Part shown: piece by piece, positions 24,071-35,100 of the stretch | Layout: every line of letters starts with the position of its first letter | How positions within the stretch are numbered: position 1 is the stretch's first letter | From: Beroe forskalii | Taxonomy: Eukaryota; Ctenophora; Nuda; Beroida; Beroidae | DNA: 64,000 nt | Direction: 5' to 3' | Assembly: GCA_011033025.1 (NCBI GenBank) | Contig: WFMF01000036.1 | Coordinates: 781,877 to 845,876, forward strand | The notes under the pieces: generated by a model | The model's database searches: none | Told to the model about the DNA's origin: nothing | Seen by the model: only the letters and a program-made list of their open reading frames with translations | Translations under genes and position numbers: made by a program

Positions 24071-24422
24071 TGAACAGTTCATTCTACGTACGTCCACCTG
24101 AGTATAATATCAAATCATCCATGTCACTCTCACGTCCTATGATTCATGTCCTACATCAAAATCTAAATATTTAAGAGAATGTTATTGTCCATCAAAGGAG
24201 TTGAATTTAATTACGGTATTTTATGATTAAGTTGATTTTTTAAGTTTCTTGAATTTTCAACCTCTAAGTTGCTTTAATTTTAGTGTTTTTAGTGCATTGA
24301 AAAATCCCATCTAAAATCTACAATTGGAAATGTTTTGCCCTCTGTTATAGTTCCTTAATAATCTTAGTGTTTTCAATATTTAAATGACATAAATCACTGA
24401 TTTGCAATTTTATCACTTTCTC

Positions 24423-24545
24423 AGTGGCAGTTCGAACTGCAGTTTTGTGTGCGCGGCGTGAGTTAGCGCGGCGTACAGACAGGTTATTTACATGCTTTAC
24501 GCCGCGCAATCTAAAGCCGCGCACCCAAAACTACAGTTCGAACAG
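24423..24545. mobile_element. MITE, ~123 bp, with 10-bp target duplication
   Basis: Terminal inverted repeats of about 30 bp (GTTCGAACTGCAGTTTTG on the left; reverse complement of the right end GTTCGAACTGTAGTTTTG, then TGCGCGGC on both). The element is flanked by the direct repeat TCACTTTCTC at 24413-24422 and 24546-24555. Duplications of 9-11 bp are typical of Mutator-like elements. Confidence 0.75.
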
Positions 24546-24959
24546 TCACTTTCTCGCGTGAAGCTCACTTCAAGTGCAATGGTGGATTTGAATATAGCAC
24601 ATGATTGTTTTATACCTGCCACAATTATTTTACGTTCAAACCTTATAATAATGTGAAGTTCAGTAATTGATATTTATTAATGTTAATTAAATGGTAAATA
24701 CACAGCCCGAATAACTCATTATGTTGCAGTTTGATAATTTAATATAATGAAATTTTCCCTCATAATAATGAATAATAATTATGATTTTCAAAGTGATATG
24801 TTGCTCTGAAATAATAATAATATATAATAACCTCTATCATCTATTATTTTCGATTACATTCCAATTTTGAATATATGTATATTAATTATTAACTTTGTCT
24901 GGCTACTATTATCTATTGCACTTTACTTGCATGTCACCCTGTTAAACTAGACTACATTA

Positions 24960-25075
24960 GTACTGGCGGGGTATAACTTTACCCACTTCAAGGCTCAGCC
25001 AATCACCGAGCAGCATCGTGAGAGTTCTGCGCGCTGATTGGTCTATTTCCTGGCGCGGTGGGTAAACAGTATCCC
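24960..25075. mobile_element. MITE, ~116 bp, with 10-bp target duplication
   Basis: Imperfect terminal inverted repeats sharing TTTACCCAC and CCAATCA on both arms, flanked by GACTACATTA at 24950-24959 and 25076-25085. No coding capacity. The flanking duplication length equals that of the element 400 bp upstream. Confidence 0.7.
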
Positions 25076-25085
25076 GACTACATTA

Positions 25086-26824
25086 CATTAGTGCATGTTG
25101 CATTGATACATTAAATACGAGGATAATTCATTTATACACGTCATTCCTGCGACACACATGTGTGTTTGTGTGTGTATGGAACTTGATAGAAGCTATGTGG
25201 ACACTATTTGTTTGTTTTGAGAAAATGATACGACTATTAATCGTATATAATGCAATATTTATTTGTTTGGAATTCTTATTGATAATAATTAACGTGATCA
25301 TATGGCAAAGCTGATATATGGGACGTTGAGCGGGTTTCCGACCTGCCGATTTCCACGGACTCTAAATTAAAAAAAAATGTATCCCTAATTTCCTAATTTG
25401 CTGTTTTTCTCGCTATTTGATTGGTGTATAAAGTGTGATTTTTCGAACATGAGTCCATGGAAATTGTGATACCATATATGATAGGTTAAACGTGTTTTTG
25501 ACCAAAAAATGTATCTAGTAAAGGATGAGCTTGACACTGAGAGTATTTAGATGATAATTATAATAGAACTATAAGTGATTATTGTTTTCACCCTAATTAG
25601 TATTTGAAAATAATATTTATCTGGTAGGAGATCTAATTTATATTCCATATTGAGCGATTTCTATATTTGTGAAATTAACAAGTGATTCAAATCGTAGTAC
25701 GAGGCGTAAAATAACTGTCCGCTTTGACGAGTCGTCTTCTTTAAAACTTCAATTTTTGGGTGCTAAATATTATTTATTTCTATTATCTAATAATGTGACT
25801 TCTTGAATGTTAACTCACTTCCATACAGCGCAGCACTAATGATTTTTGTATGTGATTCATTTGCGAAATACCTTAGCATTGTGCTCGAATTAACAGTTTC
25901 CCCTTCAATTCCATATATTCGTCCATGGTCCAAAGTTTGAAAAGCGGTTCATTTGAACTTCTATTAGATTAGCACTTCTAGACCCTGGACCTTCGATGAT
26001 CTAACCAGAAAATCAACTCCATTTAGACCTGGGTTTCCCCAATTGTGGTCCTTTGAAAGGTGAAGGGTAACGTTCTTTTCGATGCCCTTGTAAGATGTTT
26101 AATTTCTAGACTTGTGAGTTAGCTGGCCCAGCTATGGCATGACCCTCCTTCATTGTCAAGTCGACTGATAATTGCTTGATTACAGCCCCTCTAAGAGCTC
26201 AAAGAATGACGCATTTCTACCAGCTACCGCACTTGAGTGGCTAATGGCGTATTTGCTCTCAGCCAATGAAATCGTTCACCAAAAACCGACCAATCGTTCG
26301 TAGGTAATAAAGAATAAGATAAATTATCTTTTAAAGATTAGACAGAATTAGAATTGACAATGACTGTGAAGGAGGTTCAAGTCGGCTGGGCGTATGTCCT
26401 ATTTATTATTGAGACTATGTAAAAATATGTAAGCTACAAGCGATGCCAATAAATCTAATATTACTGTTAAAATAAAAATTATTAACCTCTCGTCTTATTT
26501 TGTTCCTTCAAGTTCAAAACTCCTTTTTGGGGGCCATGGCAAATGCAGATGGGGTTTCTGATCGCATGTTTTGAGGCATAGTACATCGGTCAATCAAATG
26601 GATTGGAATTGTCCGATCGATCAACTTTGATTTTGATCGACTGATGAGTTTTAAACCGAAAATCTCTGGGCCTGCAGTTTGGAGACAATTAAAAAATGCT
26701 TACTGAACATTGAATTTGAAACAATTCCTTTGGAAATGGGACCTGTAAAACACATCAGTCTTTCATTTTCAACTTCAAATGGAGTTGATCAATCCACCGA
26801 TGTTGTTTGTACTACTTTGTCAGA
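25086..26824. other. Intergenic, nothing recognised
   Basis: AT-rich sequence with no supported ORF, RNA gene or tandem repeat. Confidence 0.45.
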
Positions 26825-27532
26825 CATCTGCGGGCGGGCGCGCGTCCGCCGAAGGCACGCCGCGCACTTCCCTATGCCCTACGGCATACGGGACACACTG
26901 GGGAACGCGCCAGTCGTTCATTTTAAACACAAATATCCCTGTGGCTCGCGGCGACCGATGTCCAGCACAGTGTGTCCCGTAGGGAAGCGCGCGGCGCGTA
27001 CACACACCTATGTGCTATGCGGGCTTAGGAACGCGCGAGCCAAACAGGGATATACGTGTTTAGCAAAACATGCGACGTTCGGAAAACTTGGAGGGTTGCA
27101 AAATGCTCTAAGTCGACGGACGTTATGCCCGTTTATTTCTTGTCAGACGTTGTCTTGATCGGCGGACGCGCGCGCGCCCGCCGAAGGGGTCAGACAACGT
27201 CTGACAATTTATTTCTTCTGACTGGCGAGAGCGCAAAGCGTTCCTAAGCCCGCATAGGTGTCTGGTGTGTTTACGCGCCGCGCTACGATAACAGGGATAT
27301 ACTTGTTTGGTGTTGACAGACCCTCTCGAGAATCAGCGCCGCACTGACGCCAGTCGCTTCGCGGCTAGCGTCAGCGGGTCATACATCGTACGACAAGGAT
27401 ATACGCGTTTAGCAACGCAAAGTGAGTGACGTCCAAATGTGAAATCGTTGCGCCGCGCGCGATCCGAGCTCTAACCAGATCCCGTTCTCGCGCGCCCGGC
27501 GCCTTAAAGACGCCCCTGGTTAGGGGAAGTAG
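26825..27532. mobile_element. GC-rich compound inverted-repeat element, copy 1
   Basis: Dense nested inverted repeats, far more CpG-rich than the surroundings. Examples: GCGCGCGTCCGCC near 26840 against GGCGGACGCGCGC near 27161; CTACGGGACACACTG-type arms near 26880 and 26970; AAATATCCCTGTGGCTCGCG against CGCGAGCCAAACAGGGATAT; and a perfect 13-bp pair GTCAGACGTTGTC / GACAACGTCTGAC at 27142-27154 and 27193-27205. Many modules recur, in opposite order, at 57.3-57.8 kb. The ORFs within it are not credible genes. Confidence 0.6.
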
Positions 27533-28008
27533 GTTCCTAAGCACCCATACGTTGTTTATGATTATCGATGACATGATAGTGATACCCCTTGTCCCCTTCC
27601 GAGCGACTCGCCGCCAAGTGGGCCTGGTATCACTGTATCAGTTTTATAGGCAACCATACAGAGTGCGCCACAAAAGTTTTGTGGCACTTGGGGTAGGTCT
27701 CCCATATAAACGGGAGCCTTCATTATCTATGACAATGACGTCACTCAGAAAAATATAATTAAGCGCACCTAGCGCTTTAAGGACTAGGGTTAGGGTCAGG
27801 ATTAGGGTCAAGATTTGTTAGGGTTAGGGTTAGGATTAAGGTAAGGGTTTTGGTTTGGGTTATGGTTAGGTTTAGGATACAGAAAAATTGACGTTTAGAT
27901 CTGTGACGTCACTCAGAGCCGTTTATATGTTTTAGCTCAGTGATACCAGGCCCGTTGCATTGCACGGCGAGTCGCTCGTTTCATCGATAGACGTTTACGT
28001 ATGGGTGC
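27533..28008. mobile_element. Inverted-repeat element with telomere-like core
   Basis: Arms at about 27538-27635 and 27940-28004 are inverted copies. Shared blocks are AGCACCCATACGT, TATCGATGA, GAGCGACTCGCCG and GGGCCTGGTATCACTG, with small indels between blocks. GTGACGTCACTCAG-like sequences occur on both inner sides. The centre carries degenerate TTAGGG repeats. No transposase ORF is seen, so this is a non-autonomous element or an inverted duplication. Confidence 0.65.
27782..27880 (+). repeat. Degenerate TTAGGG-type repeat
   Basis: About fifteen imperfect TTAGGG/TTAGGT/GTAAGG units, for example TTAGGGTTAGGGTTAGG, in the middle of the surrounding inverted-repeat element. The imperfection and internal position argue for an interstitial tract, not a chromosome end. 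Confidence 0.75.
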
Positions 28009-28034
28009 TTTCAGTTTCAAACTCTTTTTGCGGC

Positions 28035-28077
28035 GCAGACGCTTGGGTCCTTTTGTCAAAAGTTACCAAGCGTCTGC
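28035..28077. repeat. Nested perfect hairpin
   Basis: Arms GCAGACGCTTGG (28035-28046) and CCAAGCGTCTGC (28066-28077) are perfectly complementary, and the loop holds a second palindrome, CTTTTGTCAAAAG. A T run follows. Confidence 0.8.
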
Positions 28078-28170
28078 TTTTTTTTGCGGTGCGCAAATGT
28101 GCTTCACTAATACTTTGTCACTATTTCACTATAGCTATGAGTATGACTGAGTATCTTGAAATAATGGATC

Positions 28171-28213
28171 AGACAGTACCTTCTGTTTGATTTAGAACTA
28201 GAAGGTACTGTCT
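28171..28213. repeat. Perfect 14-bp hairpin
   Basis: AGACAGTACCTTCT at 28171-28184 and its exact reverse complement at 28200-28213, with a 15-base loop. Weaker complementarity extends outward. Confidence 0.75.
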
Positions 28214-28890
28214 CACATCTCATTCTCAGTCTGACCCATTACTTTAAATGCAAGCCGCGTTGTCTGTGTCAGACTCCGCCCCCATAAATGAAATTTAAAT
28301 GTAAAATAACGGGTCTGACATGGATTTGGACAAACAAGGGGATCAAGTATTCTTAACAACCGACTGAAACATTTTAAATTCCTATATTTACAATACATTT
28401 CATCAAATTAATTCAAATATTTTCACAAAACTTGACCAGTGACCTGGAAAGGAACTGGAAACCAGACTCTTTTTAAGTTTTTAATCTCATTATCAGTGTC
28501 CATTGAAATTACTCAAAATAAACTCTTGATAACATGTGATACTGATATGCGTTATTTAATATCATTACAGTATTTCTATTTTACATCAAATAATTGTAAC
28601 AAAACTTTAACGTTTGGAAACAATTGGCCCTGCCAATGACTATATACAATTATAAATTATCCATTACGGTGCAATTTACCAAAAATCGCACATTCAACCA
28701 AAAAATAAACATCTGGCATTATCTGGATTTACAAAAATAACATATTTTAATCAAAAGCTTATTAACTTAATTACCGTTCAGTGTAATACTTCATATACTC
28801 ATAACTTTATTCAAAAAAACTTAATAAAATAAATGTGGATTACGGATGCGAACCTCCCTCAACGGTACGACTACGTATTTTGGGAGCATG
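28214..28890. other. Intergenic, nothing recognised
   Basis: AT-rich with no supported feature. Confidence 0.4.
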
Positions 28891-29051
28891 TGTGTCGCCA
28901 GGACTTCGAAAAAGAAGAATATCCTAGCCGGGTGAGATTGTGTAGTGTGTATAATTATATTATACTTATAGTTTAATACTGAAATATCAGAATCTCAGAC
29001 GTACAAATGGAGATTTCTCATTTAGGATCATTTTAGGATGTGGCGACACCT
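28891..29051. mobile_element. MITE copy, GTGTCGCCA family
   Basis: Begins TGTGTCGCCA and ends TGGCGACACC, with GAGATTTCTCATTT inside the right end as in the related copy at 39203-39355. Identity to that copy is partial. Confidence 0.55.
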
Positions 29052-29181
29052 GCTTTGTAATGATTTAACCCTTTCAGCAGCCAGCACCAGTAAAGTTTAA
29101 CACGACCTTGTTAAATCAATAACAATTGCTCGGAGAAATGAACGGGGGATTCGTCCAGGGCAAAGTACGTGATTTTGTGAA

Positions 29182-32100
29182 TCAGGAGAAGAATTCATCG
29201 TCACTGTGGTTAGGGGCGTTGTTGGCGTTGACAGCATGTGCTAGTCCTGACACTGGGTTGATGTAGTCCATTTGGTCGTAGATGTTCTTGATACTGTCGT
29301 TATCCGGCCACGACTCACCTGGTCATTGGTCAAGTTAATTACATCAGGAACAAGAGAAAAAACTGAAAATTGGCCACAGATCCCCAGATCCCTATAATAT
29401 AGATAAAAAGCGAGCAAGTATCATGTGCGCGCCATACATATAAGCATACGAAGACTACGCTATGAAACCTAATATTGGATTAAGAGATTGCGTGCTACTG
29501 CAAGTGAAATACAGCACTCTAACTTAAATCTTTAACCATTCCCAACCCCGAGATACACATGGCAATTTGTTGTGGTTTTGGTCCATCTAAGCGTTTGGCT
29601 CATAGTTAAATAGTGTCTTCGAATATACTCCGGACGCTAAACCGGAATCCTACTTCAAATTCGGTCAAGAAACAAGTTTCATTCAAAAGGAAGGTCAAAC
29701 CAAGCCAAACTGTTCATTGTTGGTGATGGCACCTGATAATAAACATTAGATTATTCACCAATCGGAGACTTACTTTCGCTCTTGTTGTAGTCGTTATCAT
29801 GCTCCATCTTGCCGCTCAAGTTCAGGTTGTCAGTCAGTGAGTCCTTCAACGCGGTCGAATGCTGAGAAGAGGAGATGTAATTGTGAGCGGACAGGGAGGG
29901 AAAGGACTGATTTTCAAGCGGACAAGAATGGCAAATAGAAGAGTTTTGTTTAAAGTTTGAGTGAAAAAAGTAATTAAACTGGGGCTTTGAATTCGAAACT
30001 CTAAAAAAATAGGTATAACAAAAACCTGTAATTGTAAATACAAAAGTGGGAAACTAAAAGCCTAAAATATTTTTCGGGGTTAGCGAGGGACTTGGGAAAG
30101 TAGGAATAAGGGAGCTTGTGCGTACATGCATAACCTTGCTATTATTAACTTATTGCATCATTAAGTACAGTTCCATAGACACAGCTTGCTAAAACACTGA
30201 AAATCTTACATCATTCACTGCAGTGCACGGCATTTATGAATTAGTTTCCCATAGCAACGGCACAACGTGCCCCTTACTTTTACAGAGTCGTGTAGTCAAT
30301 AGCAACGTAGCACCGGGGTGTTACATAATATTACGTGAATCAATCGGGATGAGAATTCTTGAGATTCTACTGAAGTCCAATGTCAAATGATGGTCCAACA
30401 TTAGATGTGAATCTAAGTAACAAATCTGGCACTTGATGACTAACTATTGTAAGTTTTTTTGTGCCCAGTGTTCTAACTCAGAGTTCATCGCTCCAACATT
30501 TTGAGGGGGTCAGAATTTATGAGGAGCACGATTTGGAGTTGGAAAGGACATTTACCAATATTTTTTGACGGTGACGGCTGAACGACAACTTACCCGTTTC
30601 CTAGCCACAACTTTGGAATTATGTCTCCTGACTTTCGTAACTTTCTCATTCAGTATTTCCTCCTTGTTCTTCAGAACTCTTTCCACCTTTTTCTCACTCT
30701 GAATGGAATGGTAGGTGTTTGAATACTTATGAAAGAAGAACTTGCTAACTTGGCGATCGATAATTTTTTAAAACGGGCTCCCCTATACCTTAGTGGTAGA
30801 AATTAAGAAGTGTATTTATTAAGGACGTACTAATTAAGAAGTGTACTAATTAAGGCAAATTTCTCCAAAATCAGGCAAATCTAGGACTAAATTTCGTCGT
30901 TTCACCAATTTTCAGCCAAAATACTGATATGAAAACAAGAAGAGGGCAGATTTTCCATTGAATTCAATCTATTTGGAATCTATGAAATAGACAAAAGTAA
31001 AATAGGCACAATTGCAAACGGGTCAATGACATCCTAGAGTCAACACCATGTTCTTTGCAACGTTTCACTGGAAGATGTGAGGATGACGGCTGAAGAAATG
31101 CCTATAATTTTTCGAGTGACAATTGTTTATCATATCAAATTTGTCTGCACTAATGCTTTCACTGAAAAATTCTGAACCGTTAGAAAATAGAATGCTTCAT
31201 TCAGAAAGATAGGTATAAATCCTTGTCTTTACTTTAACAAAATTTTCTAAAATTTTGGTTTTTACAAATTACGGTAGGAATGGAATGGTAGAATTTTTGA
31301 ATGTACTTTTTGAAAGAAAAACTTGCTGATCGACTGCCTTAAATACGGGCTCTTAATTCTACCACTATAATAGTCCACAGTTTGACAGTTAGGTTCTACG
31401 ATTCTATAGGTGTTTTCAATTAACATGTTATGATATAAATAGAAAAATCTTATCGGCCGGAGAATTCTTGCGGTTAATAAAATCTCGATCAAAAAGCAAT
31501 TTAGTAAATAAAATAAATACTTTGTTTACCTCATTGAATAATCTCTGCGCTTCTTGGAATTCTCTAAGTGATTTAGTTGATCTCTTTCTGTTGGAATTAG
31601 AGAGCCTTTCTTTCTGTTCCCGCAGAATCTGTGACAGCAGAAAATCAATAATTGTGCAGTGTATTATGGGACCAATTCAAATGTTTTCAAAGTATTAAAG
31701 AATCATTTCAAGACGAGTAAAAGTACAATGTATCCAGTTAAAAATTCCATAGTGAAATACTTAAGACCAGTAGCATAAGTGACATTTCAATACGTTTCAA
31801 TCAAGATTTAATCGTATCCACGAACCTTTTCTCTGTTCTCAGTATGTATTCTTTGTTCTCGTAACAAGTCATCAATAGTCAACTGTCGAGTTCCTTTCAG
31901 AGCCTGACAAATTACTATAAATTATTACCAGCCAATGATCAATCGCCATGAAGATGTAGCATGAAACTTAAAATTCATTATCAGTAGCAATAGCTCAATA
32001 GGTTGTGTCGAGTATTCAGGAAAACGTAAACTGAAAACAATATTCCGCTACTTATTACTTCACTACAAAAGGATAAAATCAATAGTTTAGCATCTGTATA

Positions 32101-35100
32101 AAACCTGCAATCGCCTCGGTGGTCTCCCCGTGACAACAGGGCTATTCTCATCTTGGATTGTAAAGGCAGATCCGTGCTTACGGTGGACAATCTGGTCTGA
32201 ATCGTTATCTGTTCTAGTAGATTCCATGCTTCTTTCGCCTAAGAAATATATGAAAAGTTACCTTAGAAAGCACTGATTCATCGAATTTCATGATGTGTGC
32301 CTACGAGAATCGTGATTCCGCACGGAAACGCGTGTAAATATATGGTTGTCACGAATCGGAATACGTAGTACCTTGACAATTAAACTTGACAATTGTTAAG
32401 TGAACATTATTTTTGGCATGTGTACAATGAATGATAATTGATAATCCGTCGAAGTTTTAAAACTTTTGCGTGTGACAAATCAAACGAAACAATGGCGGGA
32501 ATAATGGAATTTTAATTGAATTATTGCGTGTTGCTCCTACATAAATATTATTGCGCGCTAAACAGTCTATGTAAATTTCGGCGCGACAAATGTATATACA
32601 TTATCGCGCGCGAAATGTCTGATTTGTCACAGTTTAATTTGTCACGCGAAAATTAAATGGACGAATTGTACGAACCCCTTTCAAAACTTTTCAGTCCCTT
32701 TAAAATTTTCTTCTTTTGGGTGGAAAATCGAAAAAATGCCATCTATCTCCCTGAACCGGTTTTGGAGAATGGAAAGGAAATTATCCTTTGAACCGAAGTC
32801 AATCCATCTGGGATGAGATTGAACGAAACTTCTGAAATCGGGACATCAGATGGTTTCCGGGATGGTCTTTGACACGAGCACACTTTTCAGTAGTGCGAAG
32901 GACAAATTTGTTCTCATACTCCTACTCTCATAGGCACTATATGAACCCCTTTCAAACCAGTTTTGAGTCATTTTACTCAATTTTAAATTTTCTTCTTTTG
33001 GGTGAAAAGTGCGTGGCCTGTCACCCCCACCCCCTAAACTTATCACCGCATCACCTACTCAGCACCCATTAACTTTTGAGTGATTTGAATAACAATGCAT
33101 TTGTTACAAATTATAATAGAAAATTCCTTGAAAAAAATCCTTGAAAAAAGTTTATCATTCACGCATCCTTTTATACCAAAAATTAAACAAGAATATTACG
33201 ATTTTTGTTAAAATCAGAGCAAAATTTTGGAAGGTTCCCATTTTTGCGAGAGGGCGGTCTCCCCCTGGCTACGGGTCTGTCGCCATCTAGGTTGGGGAGA
33301 AAAAGCTCAGCAATGGAATTGAGTCGTAGAAAGTTGATGTGTTCTAGGGTGAATTGTTATCAAGTTGTTAACTAAAACTCTTATCATAACTCATGGCCAT
33401 CATGCAGTATTTGTAAGCTGTGTGTGAGTCGTCAGAGTGTAATGTATAGCAAGTAGTTAAAATGGCAGCACTTGATATACAAGCACACCTCATCAACTAA
33501 CATGCAGCGATTTTAAAGAATGTCTCCAGCTTGCGAGTGATGCGTTAGTAAAGAAGGATATTTTGAGAATAACGCCCAGCACAAAAGTCATATTCAAGAC
33601 ATTGTCAACGTAATATGACATATTGATCACATTTATTAAAGTTGTAGCATTTCTTAGAAATTATGATGCGTTTTTAACGTAATTATGACGAATAAAATAT
33701 TGATCGGTACTAATAATGATCAAACATTTTGCAGCGATTTTGAGAGATCATGAAGTTGTTGATTCTGAGATAAGGGCATTTATCAAAGGAGTCCGATGAA
33801 ATTGAAGGATTCACGATAAGTTCCATAAATAAAAAGACCAATACACTCGAAAATTTTGCAGATAGAAAAGAGTTGACCAGCATTCTTGTATCGTTTATTT
33901 ATTTTTCCCTAAAAATGGCCAATTTTTGAGAGTGTATGCATTTTATGATGAGTAGAATCTATGATGCGTACTAATTATGATCATTTTCCGAAAGTGACCA
34001 TGATTCATGATGGGTATGCATCATAATTTATACCAGATACTAGGAAGGTGGCTTGTTTAGTACAAAAACAACATAAATAATAATGCAATGTTTTACATGG
34101 TAGCAACCCGTTCTTCTGTAACCGATTTAATTAAATAATAAAGCTAGGGACGGTTAATTCGACTGAATATTTGCTGCAATGAGCAGCTCCGAATAATCCA
34201 TCCTGCACAGTTTCTTGTCTGGACTCGGCTGAGTGAACAGCGTGTCAGCTTAAATGCTTGGGTTTGAGATACATCTCCCAACCCTTAGATTTGAATTTGA
34301 ATTTGATAGATAGATAGTTGACGGAGGGCTTACTAAATGACAGGAACACAAGGATTGGAAACATATATGCCCGACCATACCCTTCCAGAAACATTGGCCG
34401 ACATGGTTCCTTAGTGGTATGCGGTATCTACCACCTTTATCACAGCTTGGAAATGGTCGGGAATCAGACTGCAGTCCTATTCGCCTCGGCCACCAACAGG
34501 CTTTGAATATGACCACAGTCCAAACACTCTTGTAAGTCAAGAGACTTTGATAATGATATATATCATTGATTTTTTGTGACAATTTGATTTAAGAGTGCAT
34601 GGTGAAAATGGCAACAGCATTCTCAGCTTTAACATTTTGGGTAATATGTTGCCCATTTGGTGTTCCACCATCATTTACCCATCAGTTGCCATGTCTGTGT
34701 CTCAGAAATAAATAAGTGCCAGACAACGCAAGTCCTAATTCCAGATAGATTTATGCCAGAAATACCAAAATTCTGGCTTGGGCTCCGCGAAATTTTTTTG
34801 GTCATGGCCAATCACTACGTTCTTCGAAATTAGAGAAAATTAAAACGACCCCCCATTACACATCTGATGATCAACATCTGACAAATATTAATGCTTGGGA
34901 GCCTTTAAATGAATGAAAAATAATGAAAGCCAAAATTGCATAATAACTCACCTTTTATCATTTTTCTCAGTACTTAAAATAGCTAATATAGTGGCATTTG
35001 GCTAATTAATTTCAAGGTCGATAGATCGCTTGAGACTTCAGTCATGGGTAGTTTTGGAACAAAAAGTATAATTCCATTGATTTGAAATCGTTTTCCACCA

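Noticed and set aside
26679..27758. ORFs of 60-159 residues in the GC-rich compound element
   Set aside because: Arg/Ala-rich translation of inverted-repeat DNA on several frames, with no domain or splice support.
27782..27880. TTAGGG repeats as a chromosome end
   Set aside because: They are degenerate, short, and flanked on both sides by ordinary sequence and inverted arms.
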